DNA of 64,000 nt from DATCJU01 sp036562635 (GCA_036562635.1 DATCJU010000077.1:4145-68144); one strand, 5' to 3'; positions 26,580 to 35,882 are shown, numbered from the stretch's first letter. The notes: a model not told the origin generated them from the sequence alone. A program made the numbers and translations.

Positions 26580-27806
26580 ATGAAGATCACCATCGTGGGA
26601 GGCGCAGCCGCCAGCACGCCCGGACTGGTCACCGCGCTGGCCGGGCGTCCAGGGCTGCTGGACGTCTCGGAGATCGTGCTGGTGGACCCGGATCAGCAGC
26701 GGCTGGAGCAGATGGGGGCGCTCTGCCAGCACCTGCTCCACGAGAACGCGCCGGACACCGTGTGCTGTCCCCCGACGGTGCGGGTCTGCCCGGACCTCGA
26801 ACCCGGTGCCACCGGGGCCGCGGCGGTGCTGCTGCAACCCCAGGTGGCGGACGAGGCACCTCACCCGGAGGGTCCGCTTCCGCTCGGCTGTGCCTGTCCC
26901 GAACCGGCCGTCGTGGGGGCGGCCGCCCTGAGCCGGGCCCTGCGCGTGGTTCCGGTCGCGGTGGACGTGGCCGAGCGCGTACGCGCGGTGGCCCCCGACG
27001 CCTGGCTGGTCAACACCACCAGCCCCGTCGGTGTGGTGACCGGGGCGCTGCTGCGGGACGACCACCGGGTGGTGGGTCTGTGCTCCGAGGCGTTCACCGC
27101 CCGCCGCTGGCTGGCCGGCCTGCTCGGTGTGCCCCCGGAGGTGGTGTTCCCCGAGTACGTCGGGCTGCACCACCTGTGGTGGGTGCGTGGCGTGCTGATC
27201 AAGGGACCGAACGCGATAGCGGACGTCCTGCCCCCGCTGTTGCAGGGCCAGGCGGCCGAACTGGCCGGCACGGTGGGTCTGCCCGAGGCGCTGCTCCACC
27301 GGCTCGGCATGGTGCCCGGCCCGCACCTGGCCCCCTTCTACCTGGCCGAACAGGCCGAGCGGGCACACCGGCTCGGTCCCGTGCCGGGGACGACCCCCGC
27401 CGCGCGCCCCGGACCGGCCGGGCCCTCGATGCTGGGTCTGGCGGCGGCCGAGCTGTTGGAGGCGCTGCTGACCGGCGGCGGGGCGATGCACGTGGTGCAC
27501 GTGCGCAACGGCCACACCGTGCCGGCCCTGCCGGCGGACACCGTGGTGGAACTGCCGTGCACCGTGGACACCGCGGGACCGGTCCCCGCGGCGGTGCGCC
27601 CGTTGGAACCGGCGCTGGCCGGCCTGGCCTCGCACGTGGCCGCGTTCGGGGAGGCCACCCTCGACGCCGCCCTGCACGGCGGCCGGGACCGGGTGGCCGA
27701 CGCCCTGCTCGCCCATCCGCTGCTGCGGGACTTCGCCACGATCGAACAGCTGGCCGACGAGATCGTCGCCAGCAACGCCACCCACCTGCCCTGGGCCGGC
27801 AAGTGA
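26580..27806 (+). CDS. GH4-family 6-phospho-glycosidase-like protein
   Basis: A 408-residue protein with the GH4 layout: NAD-binding start KITIVGGAAASTPGLVTAL, then VDVAERVRAVAPDAWLVNTTSPVGVVTGAL, then a probable metal cysteine in VVGLCSEAF, then GLHHLWWVRG. GH4 enzymes cleave phosphorylated glycosides by an NAD and divalent-metal redox mechanism. Here the usual CN(V/I)P around the metal cysteine is CSEA, and the usual NHLGW is HHLWW, so substrate preference may differ or activity may be altered. No clear ribosome site precedes the ATG. Its place beside the amino-sugar genes suggests a phospho-disaccharide role, by inference only. Confidence 0.75.
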   Translation: MKITIVGGAAASTPGLVTALAGRPGLLDVSEIVLVDPDQQRLEQMGALCQHLLHENAPDTVCCPPTVRVCPDLEPGATGAAAVLLQPQVADEAPHPEGPLPLGCACPEPAVVGAAALSRALRVVPVAVDVAERVRAVAPDAWLVNTTSPVGVVTGALLRDDHRVVGLCSEAFTARRWLAGLLGVPPEVVFPEYVGLHHLWWVRGVLIKGPNAIADVLPPLLQGQAAELAGTVGLPEALLHRLGMVPGPHLAPFYLAEQAERAHRLGPVPGTTPAARPGPAGPSMLGLAAAELLEALLTGGGAMHVVHVRNGHTVPALPADTVVELPCTVDTAGPVPAAVRPLEPALAGLASHVAAFGEATLDAALHGGRDRVADALLAHPLLRDFATIEQLADEIVASNATHLPWAGK

Positions 27807-27856
27807 CCGTCCCACCCCTGGTGGGCGCCGCCACGAGGCGCCTGTGACCTGCGACA

Positions 27857-27912
27857 ACCTACGCAAACGTAAGTGACCCTCGCGTAAGTGACGGTGGCGT
27901 AGGTAGAGCTCG
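27857..27912. promoter_or_regulatory. Three 15-bp repeats plus an inverted half-site (operator-like array)
   Basis: CGTAAGTGACCCTCG, CGTAAGTGACGGTGG and CGTAGGTAGAGCTCG follow one another with exact 15-base period (27868, 27883, 27898). An inverted ACCTACG at 27857-27863 pairs with the first CGTAAGT to make a palindrome around CAAA. This resembles TetR-type operators of actinobacteria. It lies 125 bases before the SGNH hydrolase start. Confidence 0.65.
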
Positions 27913-28036
27913 ACGCGAGATGCTGTCCCCCGCGGACCGAAGCCGAAAGGCCGTCGCGTGTCGTGATCCCACCACTCCGCCCGCGGCGGCCGCGGGGTGC
28001 CAGGCCCCGCACGGAGGGAGTACAGGGGAGGAACAC

Positions 28037-28804
28037 GTGCACGACTGGCACGCCTACGTCGCGTTGGGGGACAGCTTCACCGAGGGCCTGAACGACCCCG
28101 CCCCCGACGGGAAGGGCCAGTTCCGGGGATGGGCGGACCGGCTCGCCGAGCACCTGGCTGCCACCACGGAGGAATTCCGCTACGCCAACCTCGCGGTTCG
28201 CGGCAAGCTGCTGCAGCAGGTCATCGACGACCAGCTCCCCCGCGCCGTCGAGCTCAAGCCGGACCTGGTGAGCCTGTGCGCCGGAGGCAACGACCTGCTG
28301 CGCCCGGGCGGTGACCCGGACGCCCTCGCCGTGCGGTTCGACGCCGCGGTGGCCGAACTGCGGGCCACGGGGGCCGACGTGCTGCTGTGCACCGGATTCG
28401 ATACCAAGCAGATGGGTGTGATGCGACACCTGCGGGGCAAGGTCGCCACCTACAACTCGCACCTGTGGGCCATCGCCGACCGACACGGCTGCCGGGTGCT
28501 CGACCTGTGGTCGATGACCGTGCTGCAGGACCCGCGGGCCTGGAGCGAGGACCGGCTGCACCTGTCCCCCGAGGGGCACCGGCGGGTGGCGCTGCGCGCC
28601 TGCGAGGTCCTCGGTGTCCCGGTGACCGAGCGGTGGGACGCCCCCTGGCCGCCGGCCCCGTCCGCGGACTGGGTGGAGCTGCGCCTGGAGGACCTGCGCT
28701 GGGCCCGGGAGCACCTCATGCCCTGGATCGGCCGCCGACTGCGTGGCCGGTCCTCCGGGGACAACCTGCCCCCGAAGCGCCCCGAGCTCACCCCGGTGGC
28801 CTGA
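28037..28804 (+). CDS. SGNH/GDSL-family hydrolase
   Basis: A 255-residue cytosolic-looking esterase/lipase-type hydrolase. Block I is ALGDSFTEGLND (nucleophile Ser), block III is CAGGNDLL, and block V is DRLHLSPEGH (Asp and His of the triad). There is no signal peptide. After the core comes a C-terminal extension of about 50 residues, basic at the end. GTG start with GGGGAGG 5 bases upstream. Substrate unknown. The upstream 15-bp repeat array suggests control by a TetR-type repressor encoded elsewhere. Confidence 0.88.
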   Translation: MHDWHAYVALGDSFTEGLNDPAPDGKGQFRGWADRLAEHLAATTEEFRYANLAVRGKLLQQVIDDQLPRAVELKPDLVSLCAGGNDLLRPGGDPDALAVRFDAAVAELRATGADVLLCTGFDTKQMGVMRHLRGKVATYNSHLWAIADRHGCRVLDLWSMTVLQDPRAWSEDRLHLSPEGHRRVALRACEVLGVPVTERWDAPWPPAPSADWVELRLEDLRWAREHLMPWIGRRLRGRSSGDNLPPKRPELTPVA

Positions 28805-28813
28805 CCGGCTCGT

Positions 28814-28848
28814 GGGGTGGGCCGCCGGAGACCCCGCCGGCCCACCCC
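28814..28848 (+). terminator. SGNH hydrolase terminator
   Basis: Perfect 11-base arms GGGGTGGGCCG/CGGCCCACCCC, 13-base loop, 10 bases after the stop. Confidence 0.8.
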
Positions 28849-28890
28849 CATCCGGATCTGCTCGGAGTGGCACCGGGTGGATCAAACAAA

Positions 28891-28923
28891 CCGGCCGGCA
28901 CCCCCTGGGCGGATGCCGGCCGG
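28891..28923. terminator. Second hairpin between SGNH hydrolase and AfsR-like genes
   Basis: Perfect 10-base arms CCGGCCGGCA/TGCCGGCCGG with a 13-base loop, between converging genes. A smaller hairpin with AACAGCG/CGCTGTT arms at 29056-29078 overlaps the end of the AfsR-like gene. Confidence 0.7.
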
Positions 28924-29063
28924 AGTGGTCAGGCCGTCGGTTCCTCCCCCAACGGAACCTCCGACCTCCGGGGCACCGGCCTCACGCACGAACCCCCAAC
29001 CGGTGCCCTGAGTCACTATGCCAACGATCTGTCAACCCTCGCGACCACTGAGCTAAACAGCGG

Positions 29064-31991
29064 CTAAACATCGCTGTTCGCGGACGTCTGCCGCTCACCG
29101 TCCCCCAGGCGTCGCATCCGTTCGGCCAGCGCCTCCAGGTCGGACGTCCACGCACCCGCCTCCCTGCTGCGCGCCAGGGCCTGCTCCCACTGCACCCGGG
29201 CCCCCGCCACGTCCCCCATGGCCAGCCGCACGTCCCCCAGCCCGCGCCGGGCGTTCGCCTCGTGCACCACCATGCCGTCCTGCTCGGCCAGCCGCAGGGC
29301 CGCGGAGAAACAGTTCTCCGCCTCCGGCAGGTCCCCCAGGCCGACCAGGGTCTCCCCCAGGTTGTTCAGCACCAGGGCCTCCGACTCGGTGTCCCCGACC
29401 TCCCGGTAGATCGCCAGTGCCTGCCGATAGGTCTCGGCGGCCTCCGTGTGCCGGCGGGCGTTGATGTAGCTGAGCGCCAGGTTGTTCAGCGCCGTGGCCT
29501 CACCGAACGGGTCCGCGGCCTGCCGGGCGAGGCACACCGCCTCCTGGCCGGCGCCGATCGCCTCGTCGAACCGCTCCAGCCCGGCCAGGATCGCCGCGAT
29601 GTTGTTCAACGCGTTGAACCCGGCCACCGTGTCCCCGAGCTCCACCGCGATCCGGTGCGACTCCCGGGAGTGGGCCAGCGCCTCCTCGGTCCGGCCCAGT
29701 GCCAGCATCACGAACCCCAGGTCCTTGAGCACCAGCGCCTCGGCGGCCCGGTCACCGCAGGCACGCGCCGCCACCAAGCCGAGTTCGTAGTTCGCCGCCA
29801 ACTCCGTCCACCGGGCCCGCCAGGACCCGTAGTCCACCACCAGACGGGCCAGCTGCCAGCAGGACTCGTGCAGACCGGTCTCGGCGGCCAGCCGCACCGC
29901 GGCCACGATCCCCCGCCACTCCGCGTCGAACCAGGCGAGGGCCTCCTCACGGTCCCGCACCGGAGGACGGGGCGCCTCGGGGAACCGCTCGGCCGGATCC
30001 AGCTGGTCCCGGGGGGTGCGCAGGAACCGCCGGGCATGGTCGCAACCGACCAGGTAGTACCGCAGCAGCCCCTCCACGGCCGTCCGCCGCTCCGCCTCCG
30101 ACAGCTCGGACCGGGCCAGCTCCCGGGCGTGCAGCCGGATCAGGTCGTGCATACCGAAGCGGTCCAGCTCCGGTTCGACCACCAGGTGCGCCGCGATCAG
30201 GGCGTGCAACGCCCGGCGGGCCACCCGCTCGGACACCCCGGCCAGCGCCGCCACCACCGGCGGGGACACCGACGGAGCGGCCACCAGACCCAGCAGCAGG
30301 AACATCCGCGCATGCTGCGGGTCCAGGTTGCGGAAGGACACGTCGAACGCACCGCGCACGCTGGTGTCCCCGTCTCCCACGTCCAGCGCCTGCAACCGGT
30401 TGTGCTCGTCGGCCAGCTCGGCCACCAGGTCCGACACCGGCTGCCGGGGCCGGGCGGCCAGCCGGGCCGCCGCGATCCGCAGGGCCAACGGCAGGTACCC
30501 GCAGAGCCGGGCCAGTTCGCGCAGGGCCTCCGGTTCCCTGGCTCCCCTCCGGGCACCGGCGGCCCGGTCCACCAGCTCCACCGCGACCGGCGGGGGCAGC
30601 TCGGCCAGCGGCAACACCCGGGCACCGTGCCGGACCACCAGGCCGTCCAACCGGACCCGACTGGTCACCAGAACCAGCGAATCGGCCCCACCACCCAGCA
30701 GCGGGAGCACCTGCTCGGAGTCCCTGGCGTCGTCCAGCAGCACCAGCACCCGGCGCTCGGCCAGCAGCGAGCGGTAGAGCGCCTCCCGCTCGTCCGGTGC
30801 CACCGGCACCTCGGACTCCGGCACCCCCAGGGCCACCAGGAACCGGGTCAGCACCTCCCCCGGATCCACCGGAGGCTGCGCCGGGTCGAACCCACGCAGT
30901 GACACGAACAGTCGACCGTCCGGGAACTCCGCCGCCATCCGGTGGGACCAGGTGAGTGCCAGGGCGGTCTTCCCCACCCCCGCCGGACCGGTGAGCACCG
31001 CGACGACCGGGGCGCCGGCCGTCCCGCGCTCGGCCAGCAGCCCGTCCAGCTCGGCCAGCTCGTCCCGTCGCCCGGTGAACCCACCCGGCGCCGGCGGCAA
31101 CTGGGCCGGCACCACGGCCCGCTGGACGGTGGGGGCACGCAGGACCGGGTCGTCCCGCAGGACCCGCTGGTGCAGTTCCTGCAGCTCCGGACCGGGGTCG
31201 ATGCCCAGCTCGTGCACCGCCCGCGTCCGGAAGTCCTGGTAGGCGGCCAGGGCGTCCGCGCGCCGACCGCTGCGGTAGAGGGCCAGCATGAGCTGGGCGA
31301 CCAGCCGTTCCCGGTAGGGGTGCTCGGACACCAGTCCCTGCAGCTCCGCCACCAACGGCACGTGCCGGGCCAGTTCCAGCTCCGCGTCGATGCGCTCCTC
31401 CACGGCAACCAGCCGCAGCTCGTCGGCATCCGCGGCGACGGAACGCCGCACCAGCTCCGGCAGCTCGGACAGGGCCGGGCCACGCCACAGTCCCAACGCC
31501 TCACGGAGCAGCTCGACCCGCTGCTCGGGCGGGGCCGTTCTGGCCCGGGCGACCAGTTCCCGCGCCCGGTGCAGGTCCACCAGGTGCGGATCGACCTGCA
31601 GCATGTACCCGGGGGAACAGGTGACGATCCGGGCCTGCCCCTCCACGGGTGCCAGCAGCTTGCGCAGCCGGGAGACGTGGCCGTGCACGATGGTGCGGGC
31701 CGACGGGGGACGTTCCCGCTCCCACAGGGCGTCCACGATCCGGCACACCGGCACCACCTGGTTGGCCTCCAGCAGCAGCAACCCCAGCACGGCCCGGGTG
31801 CCGGGCCGGCCGAGCGGCACGGGACGGCCGTCGAAACGCACCTGCACCGGGCCGAGCAGGCAGAACTCGACCGCGGGAGAGGACGATGCCGATCCCGGGT
31901 CTCCCCGCGCCTCCCGATTCACCCCCGGCACCAGCTCCGGACTGGGTTCGCGGGTGGGCTTCGCCGACCCGCCGACCGCTGCGATCTCCAC
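29064..31991 (-). CDS. AfsR-like SARP-NB-ARC-TPR transcriptional regulator
   Basis: A 975-residue regulator of the AfsR type. An OmpR-like winged-helix DNA-binding domain (about 43-135, VEFCLLGPVQVRFDGRPVPL onward) is followed by the bacterial transcriptional activator domain (about 140-285). Then comes an NB-ARC ATPase with Walker A LTGPAGVGKTAL (about 325-340) and LVLLDDA, and TPR repeats (about 700-950). AfsR relatives switch on secondary metabolism in response to phosphorylation and nucleotide binding. I chose the GTG at 31991 with GGAGG 6 bases upstream; frames extend further but lack support. No biosynthetic cluster is adjacent, so it may act as a global rather than pathway regulator. 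Confidence 0.9.
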   Translation of the reverse strand: MEIAAVGGSAKPTREPSPELVPGVNREARGDPGSASSSPAVEFCLLGPVQVRFDGRPVPLGRPGTRAVLGLLLLEANQVVPVCRIVDALWERERPPSARTIVHGHVSRLRKLLAPVEGQARIVTCSPGYMLQVDPHLVDLHRARELVARARTAPPEQRVELLREALGLWRGPALSELPELVRRSVAADADELRLVAVEERIDAELELARHVPLVAELQGLVSEHPYRERLVAQLMLALYRSGRRADALAAYQDFRTRAVHELGIDPGPELQELHQRVLRDDPVLRAPTVQRAVVPAQLPPAPGGFTGRRDELAELDGLLAERGTAGAPVVAVLTGPAGVGKTALALTWSHRMAAEFPDGRLFVSLRGFDPAQPPVDPGEVLTRFLVALGVPESEVPVAPDEREALYRSLLAERRVLVLLDDARDSEQVLPLLGGGADSLVLVTSRVRLDGLVVRHGARVLPLAELPPPVAVELVDRAAGARRGAREPEALRELARLCGYLPLALRIAAARLAARPRQPVSDLVAELADEHNRLQALDVGDGDTSVRGAFDVSFRNLDPQHARMFLLLGLVAAPSVSPPVVAALAGVSERVARRALHALIAAHLVVEPELDRFGMHDLIRLHARELARSELSEAERRTAVEGLLRYYLVGCDHARRFLRTPRDQLDPAERFPEAPRPPVRDREEALAWFDAEWRGIVAAVRLAAETGLHESCWQLARLVVDYGSWRARWTELAANYELGLVAARACGDRAAEALVLKDLGFVMLALGRTEEALAHSRESHRIAVELGDTVAGFNALNNIAAILAGLERFDEAIGAGQEAVCLARQAADPFGEATALNNLALSYINARRHTEAAETYRQALAIYREVGDTESEALVLNNLGETLVGLGDLPEAENCFSAALRLAEQDGMVVHEANARRGLGDVRLAMGDVAGARVQWEQALARSREAGAWTSDLEALAERMRRLGDGERQTSANSDV

Positions 31992-32241
31992 CACGTGCCT
32001 CCGGCTCACCTCCGCTCCGATGGCGAAGATTTCGACTTTGCCTGCAACGGGACACCACCGGCAACCGAATCGACCAAGCCACCCGCCGAACAGCGGCAGA
32101 CCTCGGGGAACGAGGGGCCGTGTCCGCCGATCGCCGGAGCCGCAGCGGTACCGAGGCATGAACCGTCCACACGAGCCATCGGAGATCCTGTGTGCACAGC
32201 ACGCTGAACCCGCCCCCGTGTCCCGCCCTTAGCCTTCGGAT

Positions 32242-33345
32242 GTGCCGTTGGACGTCGTGACCCTCACCGACCGCGCCGCCGGATGCCTGCTCGGTGGCGC
32301 GCTCGGCGATGCCCTCGGCGCGCCCGTGGAGTTCCTGCAGCTGACCGACATCCAGCGGCGCTACGGTCCCCAGGGGATCACCGAACCTCCACGTCCCGCC
32401 CTGATCACCGACGACACCCAGCTCACCCTGTTCACCGCCGAGGGCATGCTGCTGGCGGCGATCCGGGGCCGGCACCGTGGCCTCGACAGCACGGTCGAGC
32501 AGGTCTGGTACTCCTACCGACGGTGGCTGCGCACCCAGCAACAGAGCGAGCCCGACGAGGACGACGTCGCGCTGCTGGACGATCCTCGGCTGTTCGCCTC
32601 CCGCGCCCCGGGGCTGACGAACCTGCGGGCGCTGCGGGACGAGCAACTGCCGCGGTCACCGCGCACCCACCCGCGCAACGACGCCAGGAGCTGCGGTGGC
32701 GTGGTCCGCATGGCACCCGCCGGGTTCACCACCAGCGCCGCCGACGCCTACGCCCTGGGCTGCGAGTGCGCCGCCCTCACCCACGGCCATCCCACGGGCT
32801 GGGCCCCGGCGGGGGCGCTCGCCCTGCTGGTGCACCTGCTGGCCGTGCGCAACCGCCCGCTGGACGAGGCGGTCGACCAGGTGATCGGGCGGGTGATGCG
32901 GGACGACCTGGAGACCGCGCACACGCTGTCGACGGCGGTGCGGCTGGCGGAGACGGACAACGCCGCGGCGTGGGCGGCGCAGGAAGCCCGGATCAACGGT
33001 CAGCCGGTGCCCGACGGCGGACCGTCGGTCCGCTCGCTGGAACTGTTGGGCAGCGGCTGGCTGGGCCACGAGGCGCTGGCCATCGCGGTGTACGTGGCGC
33101 TCACCCACCCCCGGCCCGGCCAGTTCGTGGACGCGCTGCGCATGGCCGCCAACCACTCCGGGGACAGCGACTCCACCGCGTCGATCACCGGCAACATTCT
33201 GGGGGCGCTGCACGGCACCGGGGTGCTCCCCCGGGACTGGGTGAACCGGCTGGAACTCGCCGAGGTGATCACGCAGGTGGGGGCGGACCTGGCGGCGGAG
33301 CTGTGCGGGGTGGCCTACAACGAGGACCACTACCTCATCGCGTGA
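32242..33345 (+). CDS. ADP-ribosylglycohydrolase family protein (DraG-like)
   Basis: A 367-residue DraG-type hydrolase expected to remove ADP-ribose from proteins or small molecules. Metal-site motifs are ITDDTQLT (about 55-61) and NHSGDSDSTAS (about 306-316), which bind the two Mg ions of the family. N-terminal GCLLGGALGDALGAPVEF is also characteristic. GTG start; TAGCCT (32230-32235) ends 6 bases before it and no ribosome site is visible, so the mRNA is probably leaderless. It converges on the next small membrane-protein gene. No matching ADP-ribosyltransferase gene is in the window. Confidence 0.9.
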   Translation: MPLDVVTLTDRAAGCLLGGALGDALGAPVEFLQLTDIQRRYGPQGITEPPRPALITDDTQLTLFTAEGMLLAAIRGRHRGLDSTVEQVWYSYRRWLRTQQQSEPDEDDVALLDDPRLFASRAPGLTNLRALRDEQLPRSPRTHPRNDARSCGGVVRMAPAGFTTSAADAYALGCECAALTHGHPTGWAPAGALALLVHLLAVRNRPLDEAVDQVIGRVMRDDLETAHTLSTAVRLAETDNAAAWAAQEARINGQPVPDGGPSVRSLELLGSGWLGHEALAIAVYVALTHPRPGQFVDALRMAANHSGDSDSTASITGNILGALHGTGVLPRDWVNRLELAEVITQVGADLAAELCGVAYNEDHYLIA

Positions 33346-33352
33346 GCCCCGT

Positions 33353-33373
33353 CGCGTGGGCCACGCCCACGCG
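33353..33373. terminator. Hairpin between converging genes
   Basis: Perfect 9-base arms CGCGTGGGC/GCCCACGCG with a 3-base loop, 8 bases beyond the ADP-ribosylglycohydrolase stop. Confidence 0.65.
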
Positions 33374-33406
33374 GCGGACCGGGCGGGGACGGCCGCGGTC
33401 GGCCCC

Positions 33407-33988
33407 TCAGCGGCGGTACTCCCGCAACCGCCGCACCAGCAGACGGATACGCCGGGTCTGCTCGAACCGCCCGACCAGCCCCGTGCCCTCGACACGCTGC
33501 GCCAGCACCACCTGCTGGGCGAAGGACCTGGAGAACTCGGTGAGCAGGTTCGCCACCACGCCGAGCAAGCAGAACACGAACAGCCCTCCGCTCACCACGA
33601 GCAGCACCAGGTAGCCGAGCAGCCCGCCACCGACCTGGCTGTCCTCCCGGAAGGGCTTGGTCTCCGACCCCACCAACGGCAGCCGGGCGTGGATCCGCTC
33701 GCCCTCCTCGGCCGGGTGCGGCACCGCAACGGTGTAGAGCTGCCCGTCCTTCTCGAAGTAGCCCATCCCGGGCTCGGGCCGACCCAGCGAGTCCACCTTG
33801 CTGGACGCGGTCACGTGCACCATGACCTCCTCCCCCAGCCCGAGGAGGAAGGCGGTGCGGTCCACCACCTGCGGCGCGGACACCGCCACACCCCACCCCA
33901 GCAGGGGCAGCGCCAGCAGCATCGGCAACACGCGCCGCAGGAACCAACGCGGCGACGGAAGGCTGCGCAGGGCGCGGGTACCGGTCAT
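33407..33988 (-). CDS. Hypothetical two-pass membrane protein
   Basis: A 193-residue protein I do not recognise. It has a basic N-terminus, a membrane segment (about 18-38), an extracytoplasmic domain of about 90 residues with beta-like character, a second membrane segment (about 122-147, LGYLVLLVVSGGLFVFCLLG), and a basic cytosolic tail. That is the shape of a small sensor or envelope-assembly protein. ATG at 33988 is preceded by a weak GGGGG site. It lies downstream of the aldo/keto reductase gene but beyond a terminator. Confidence 0.65.
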   Translation of the reverse strand: MTGTRALRSLPSPRWFLRRVLPMLLALPLLGWGVAVSAPQVVDRTAFLLGLGEEVMVHVTASSKVDSLGRPEPGMGYFEKDGQLYTVAVPHPAEEGERIHARLPLVGSETKPFREDSQVGGGLLGYLVLLVVSGGLFVFCLLGVVANLLTEFSRSFAQQVVLAQRVEGTGLVGRFEQTRRIRLLVRRLREYRR

Positions 33989-34044
33989 GCCCCCAGTGTC
34001 CCGTATCCGCTTCACGACGGGGCCCGGGGGACGCAGGAGCACCG

Positions 34045-34084
34045 GCTCCTCCGGCCGGACCGGTCGGGTACCGGCGGGAGGAGC
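34045..34084 (-). terminator. Aldo/keto reductase terminator
   Basis: 14-base arms GCTCCTCCGGCCGG/CCGGCGGGAGGAGC with one mismatch and a 12-base loop, just past the reductase stop. Confidence 0.75.
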
Positions 34085-34112
34085 GGGGCGGGCGAGGTTC
34101 CGGCGGGACGGT

Positions 34113-35141
34113 TCAGCCCGCGGTGCGGGACGCCTCCCACAGGTCGATCCCGGAGTCCACCGCGTACCGGTCGATCTCGGTCAACTCGGCGTCGGTGAGC
34201 GGCGGACCGTCCAGGGCGGCCACGTTCTGCTCCAGCTGGGCCACCGAGCTGGCCCCGATCAGCACCGACGTGACCCGTTCGTCGCGCAGCACCCAGGACA
34301 GCGCCAACTGGGCCAGGGTCTGGCCACGGGAGGCGGCGATCTCGTTGAGGGCCCGCACCCGGGCCAGGTTCTCCGGGGACAGGTGCTCCGGACGCAGCGA
34401 GCTGTTCCGGCTGGCCCGTGACCCCTCGGGAATCCCGTCGAGGTAGCGGTCGGTGAGCAGTCCCTGTGCCAGCGGGGAGAACGCGATGCACCCCACGCCC
34501 AGCTCGCCGAGGGTGTCCAGCAGCTCCTCCTCGATCCACCGGTTGAGCATCGAGTAGGAGGGCTGGTGGATCAGCAACGGCACGCCCGCGGAACGGAGGA
34601 TCTCCGCCGCCTCCCGGGTCTTGGCCGGCGAGTAGGAGGAGATGCCGACGTAGAGGGCCTTGCCCTGCTGCACCGCGGAGACGAGGGCGCCCATCGTCTC
34701 CTCCAGCGGTGTCTCCGGGTCGAAGCGGTGCGAGTAGAAGATGTCGACGTAGTCCAGCCCCATCCGGCGCAGGGACTGGTCCAGCGAGGCCAGCAGGTAC
34801 TTGCGCGAACCCCACTCCCCGTACGGCCCCGGCCACATGTCGTAGCCCGCCTTGGTGGAGATGACCAGTTCGTCGCGGTAGGGGCGCAGGTCCTGGGCAA
34901 GCATCCGACCGAAGTTCTCCTCGGCCGAGCCGTACGGGGGCCCGTAGTTGTTGGCCAGGTCGAAGTGGGTGATGCCCAGGTCGAAAGCCCGACGCACGAT
35001 CTGCCGCCCGACCTCGTACGGCCGGTCGGCGCCGAAGTTGTGCCACAGCCCGAGCGAGACCGCGGGCAGCTTCAGGCCGCTGCGCCCGCAACGGCGGTAG
35101 GTCATCCGGTCGTACCGGGAGGGGTCGGCGACGTACGGCAT
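34113..35141 (-). CDS. Aldo/keto reductase, MgrA/YghZ-like
   Basis: A 342-residue NADPH-dependent reductase of the AKR14/YghZ (L-glyceraldehyde-3-phosphate reductase) subgroup. The catalytic tetrad is Asp61 and Tyr66 in FDLANNYGPPYGSAE, Lys97 in STKAGY and His138 in YSHRFD. The long active-site segment KAGYDMWPGPYGEWGSRK is typical of this subgroup. The C-terminal cofactor region VLIGASSVAQLEQN is intact. Detoxification of aldehydes is the likely role, by family. Single-gene unit with its own terminator. Confidence 0.93.
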   Translation of the reverse strand: MPYVADPSRYDRMTYRRCGRSGLKLPAVSLGLWHNFGADRPYEVGRQIVRRAFDLGITHFDLANNYGPPYGSAEENFGRMLAQDLRPYRDELVISTKAGYDMWPGPYGEWGSRKYLLASLDQSLRRMGLDYVDIFYSHRFDPETPLEETMGALVSAVQQGKALYVGISSYSPAKTREAAEILRSAGVPLLIHQPSYSMLNRWIEEELLDTLGELGVGCIAFSPLAQGLLTDRYLDGIPEGSRASRNSSLRPEHLSPENLARVRALNEIAASRGQTLAQLALSWVLRDERVTSVLIGASSVAQLEQNVAALDGPPLTDAELTEIDRYAVDSGIDLWEASRTAG

Positions 35142-35229
35142 GCGATCAGCCTACGGACCCCGCGCACCCACCGCCGGGGCGACGAGGCGGGGTCGACCCG
35201 GTGTCGGTGACACCGGGTGGCGTCCCGGC

Positions 35230-35457
35230 TCAGCCGGTGGCCGCCCCGCGCCGTCCCCGCACCTGCAGTCGCTCGAGCAGGTCCCGGGTGGCCGCCGCGA
35301 CCGCCTCCACGGCCTCCTCGAAGGCGGCGGCGTTGTGCGGGGCCGGCCGGTGGAACCCGCTCACCTTGCGGACGTACTGCAACGCGGCGGCCCGGACATC
35401 CTCCTCGGTGACCACGTCGACGTAGGGCTCACGGAGTGTCCTGATGCTGCGGCACAT
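35230..35457 (-). CDS. DUF2277 small protein
   Basis: A 75-residue protein matching the DUF2277 family, which begins MCRSI.TL and has a compact helical core (VTEEDVRAAALQYVRKVSGF). Function unknown in the family; the N-terminal Cys and the Arg-rich tail are the main fixed features. It lies between the tRNA terminator and the aldo/keto reductase on the same strand. Confidence 0.85.
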   Translation of the reverse strand: MCRSIRTLREPYVDVVTEEDVRAAALQYVRKVSGFHRPAPHNAAAFEEAVEAVAAATRDLLERLQVRGRRGAATG

Positions 35458-35552
35458 TCCCCGAGGCTACGTCCGCGGCCCGACCCGGACACGTCGGAAC
35501 GGGCGCCGCACCGGGGCCACCCGAACACGGGGTGGTACGGGGAGGACGGTCG

Positions 35553-35589
35553 CAGAACAAGAAACCCCCAGGTCGAACGACCTGGGGGT
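35553..35589 (-). terminator. Rho-independent terminator of tRNA-Thr
   Basis: Perfect 12-base arms ACCCCCAGGTCG/CGACCTGGGGGT around two bases, followed on the minus strand by the U-rich TTTCTTGTT. The clearest classical terminator in the window. Confidence 0.95.
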
Positions 35590-35590
35590 C

Positions 35591-35666
35591 TGGAGCCGGC
35601 GACGGGACTCGAACCCGTAACCGCCCGATTACAAGTCGGGTGCGCTGCCAGTTGCGCCACGCCGGC
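35591..35666 (-). tRNA. tRNA-Thr (anticodon TGT)
   Basis: A complete 76-base tRNA with a 7-base acceptor stem GCCGGCG/CGCCGGC, anticodon loop CTTGTAA (anticodon TGT, reading ACA), T arm ACGGG-TTCGAGT-CCCGT, and a genome-encoded CCA end. A strong terminator follows after one base. Confidence 0.97.
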
Positions 35667-35882
35667 GGGTACCGCCCGAAGCCGTCCCGCGCCCGGCGGG
35701 CGGCACCCGGTGCGAACCACCGCGCACATCGTAAGCGCTTGCCCTCCGGGGTGGGCGCGGCAACCCACCCATCACGGACGGACAGGGGGCGAGTACCCCC
35801 GGTTGTCGTATGGCCGAACCCGGTCGGGGTCGCGAAACCTGTTCCCGTCCGCGTTCGTCCGTCCACCTCCAGGAGGAGACCC

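Noticed and set aside
28960..29060. tRNA-like string TAGCTCAGTGG on the minus strand just after the AfsR-like gene
   Set aside because: No acceptor stem, anticodon stem or T arm can be folded around it.
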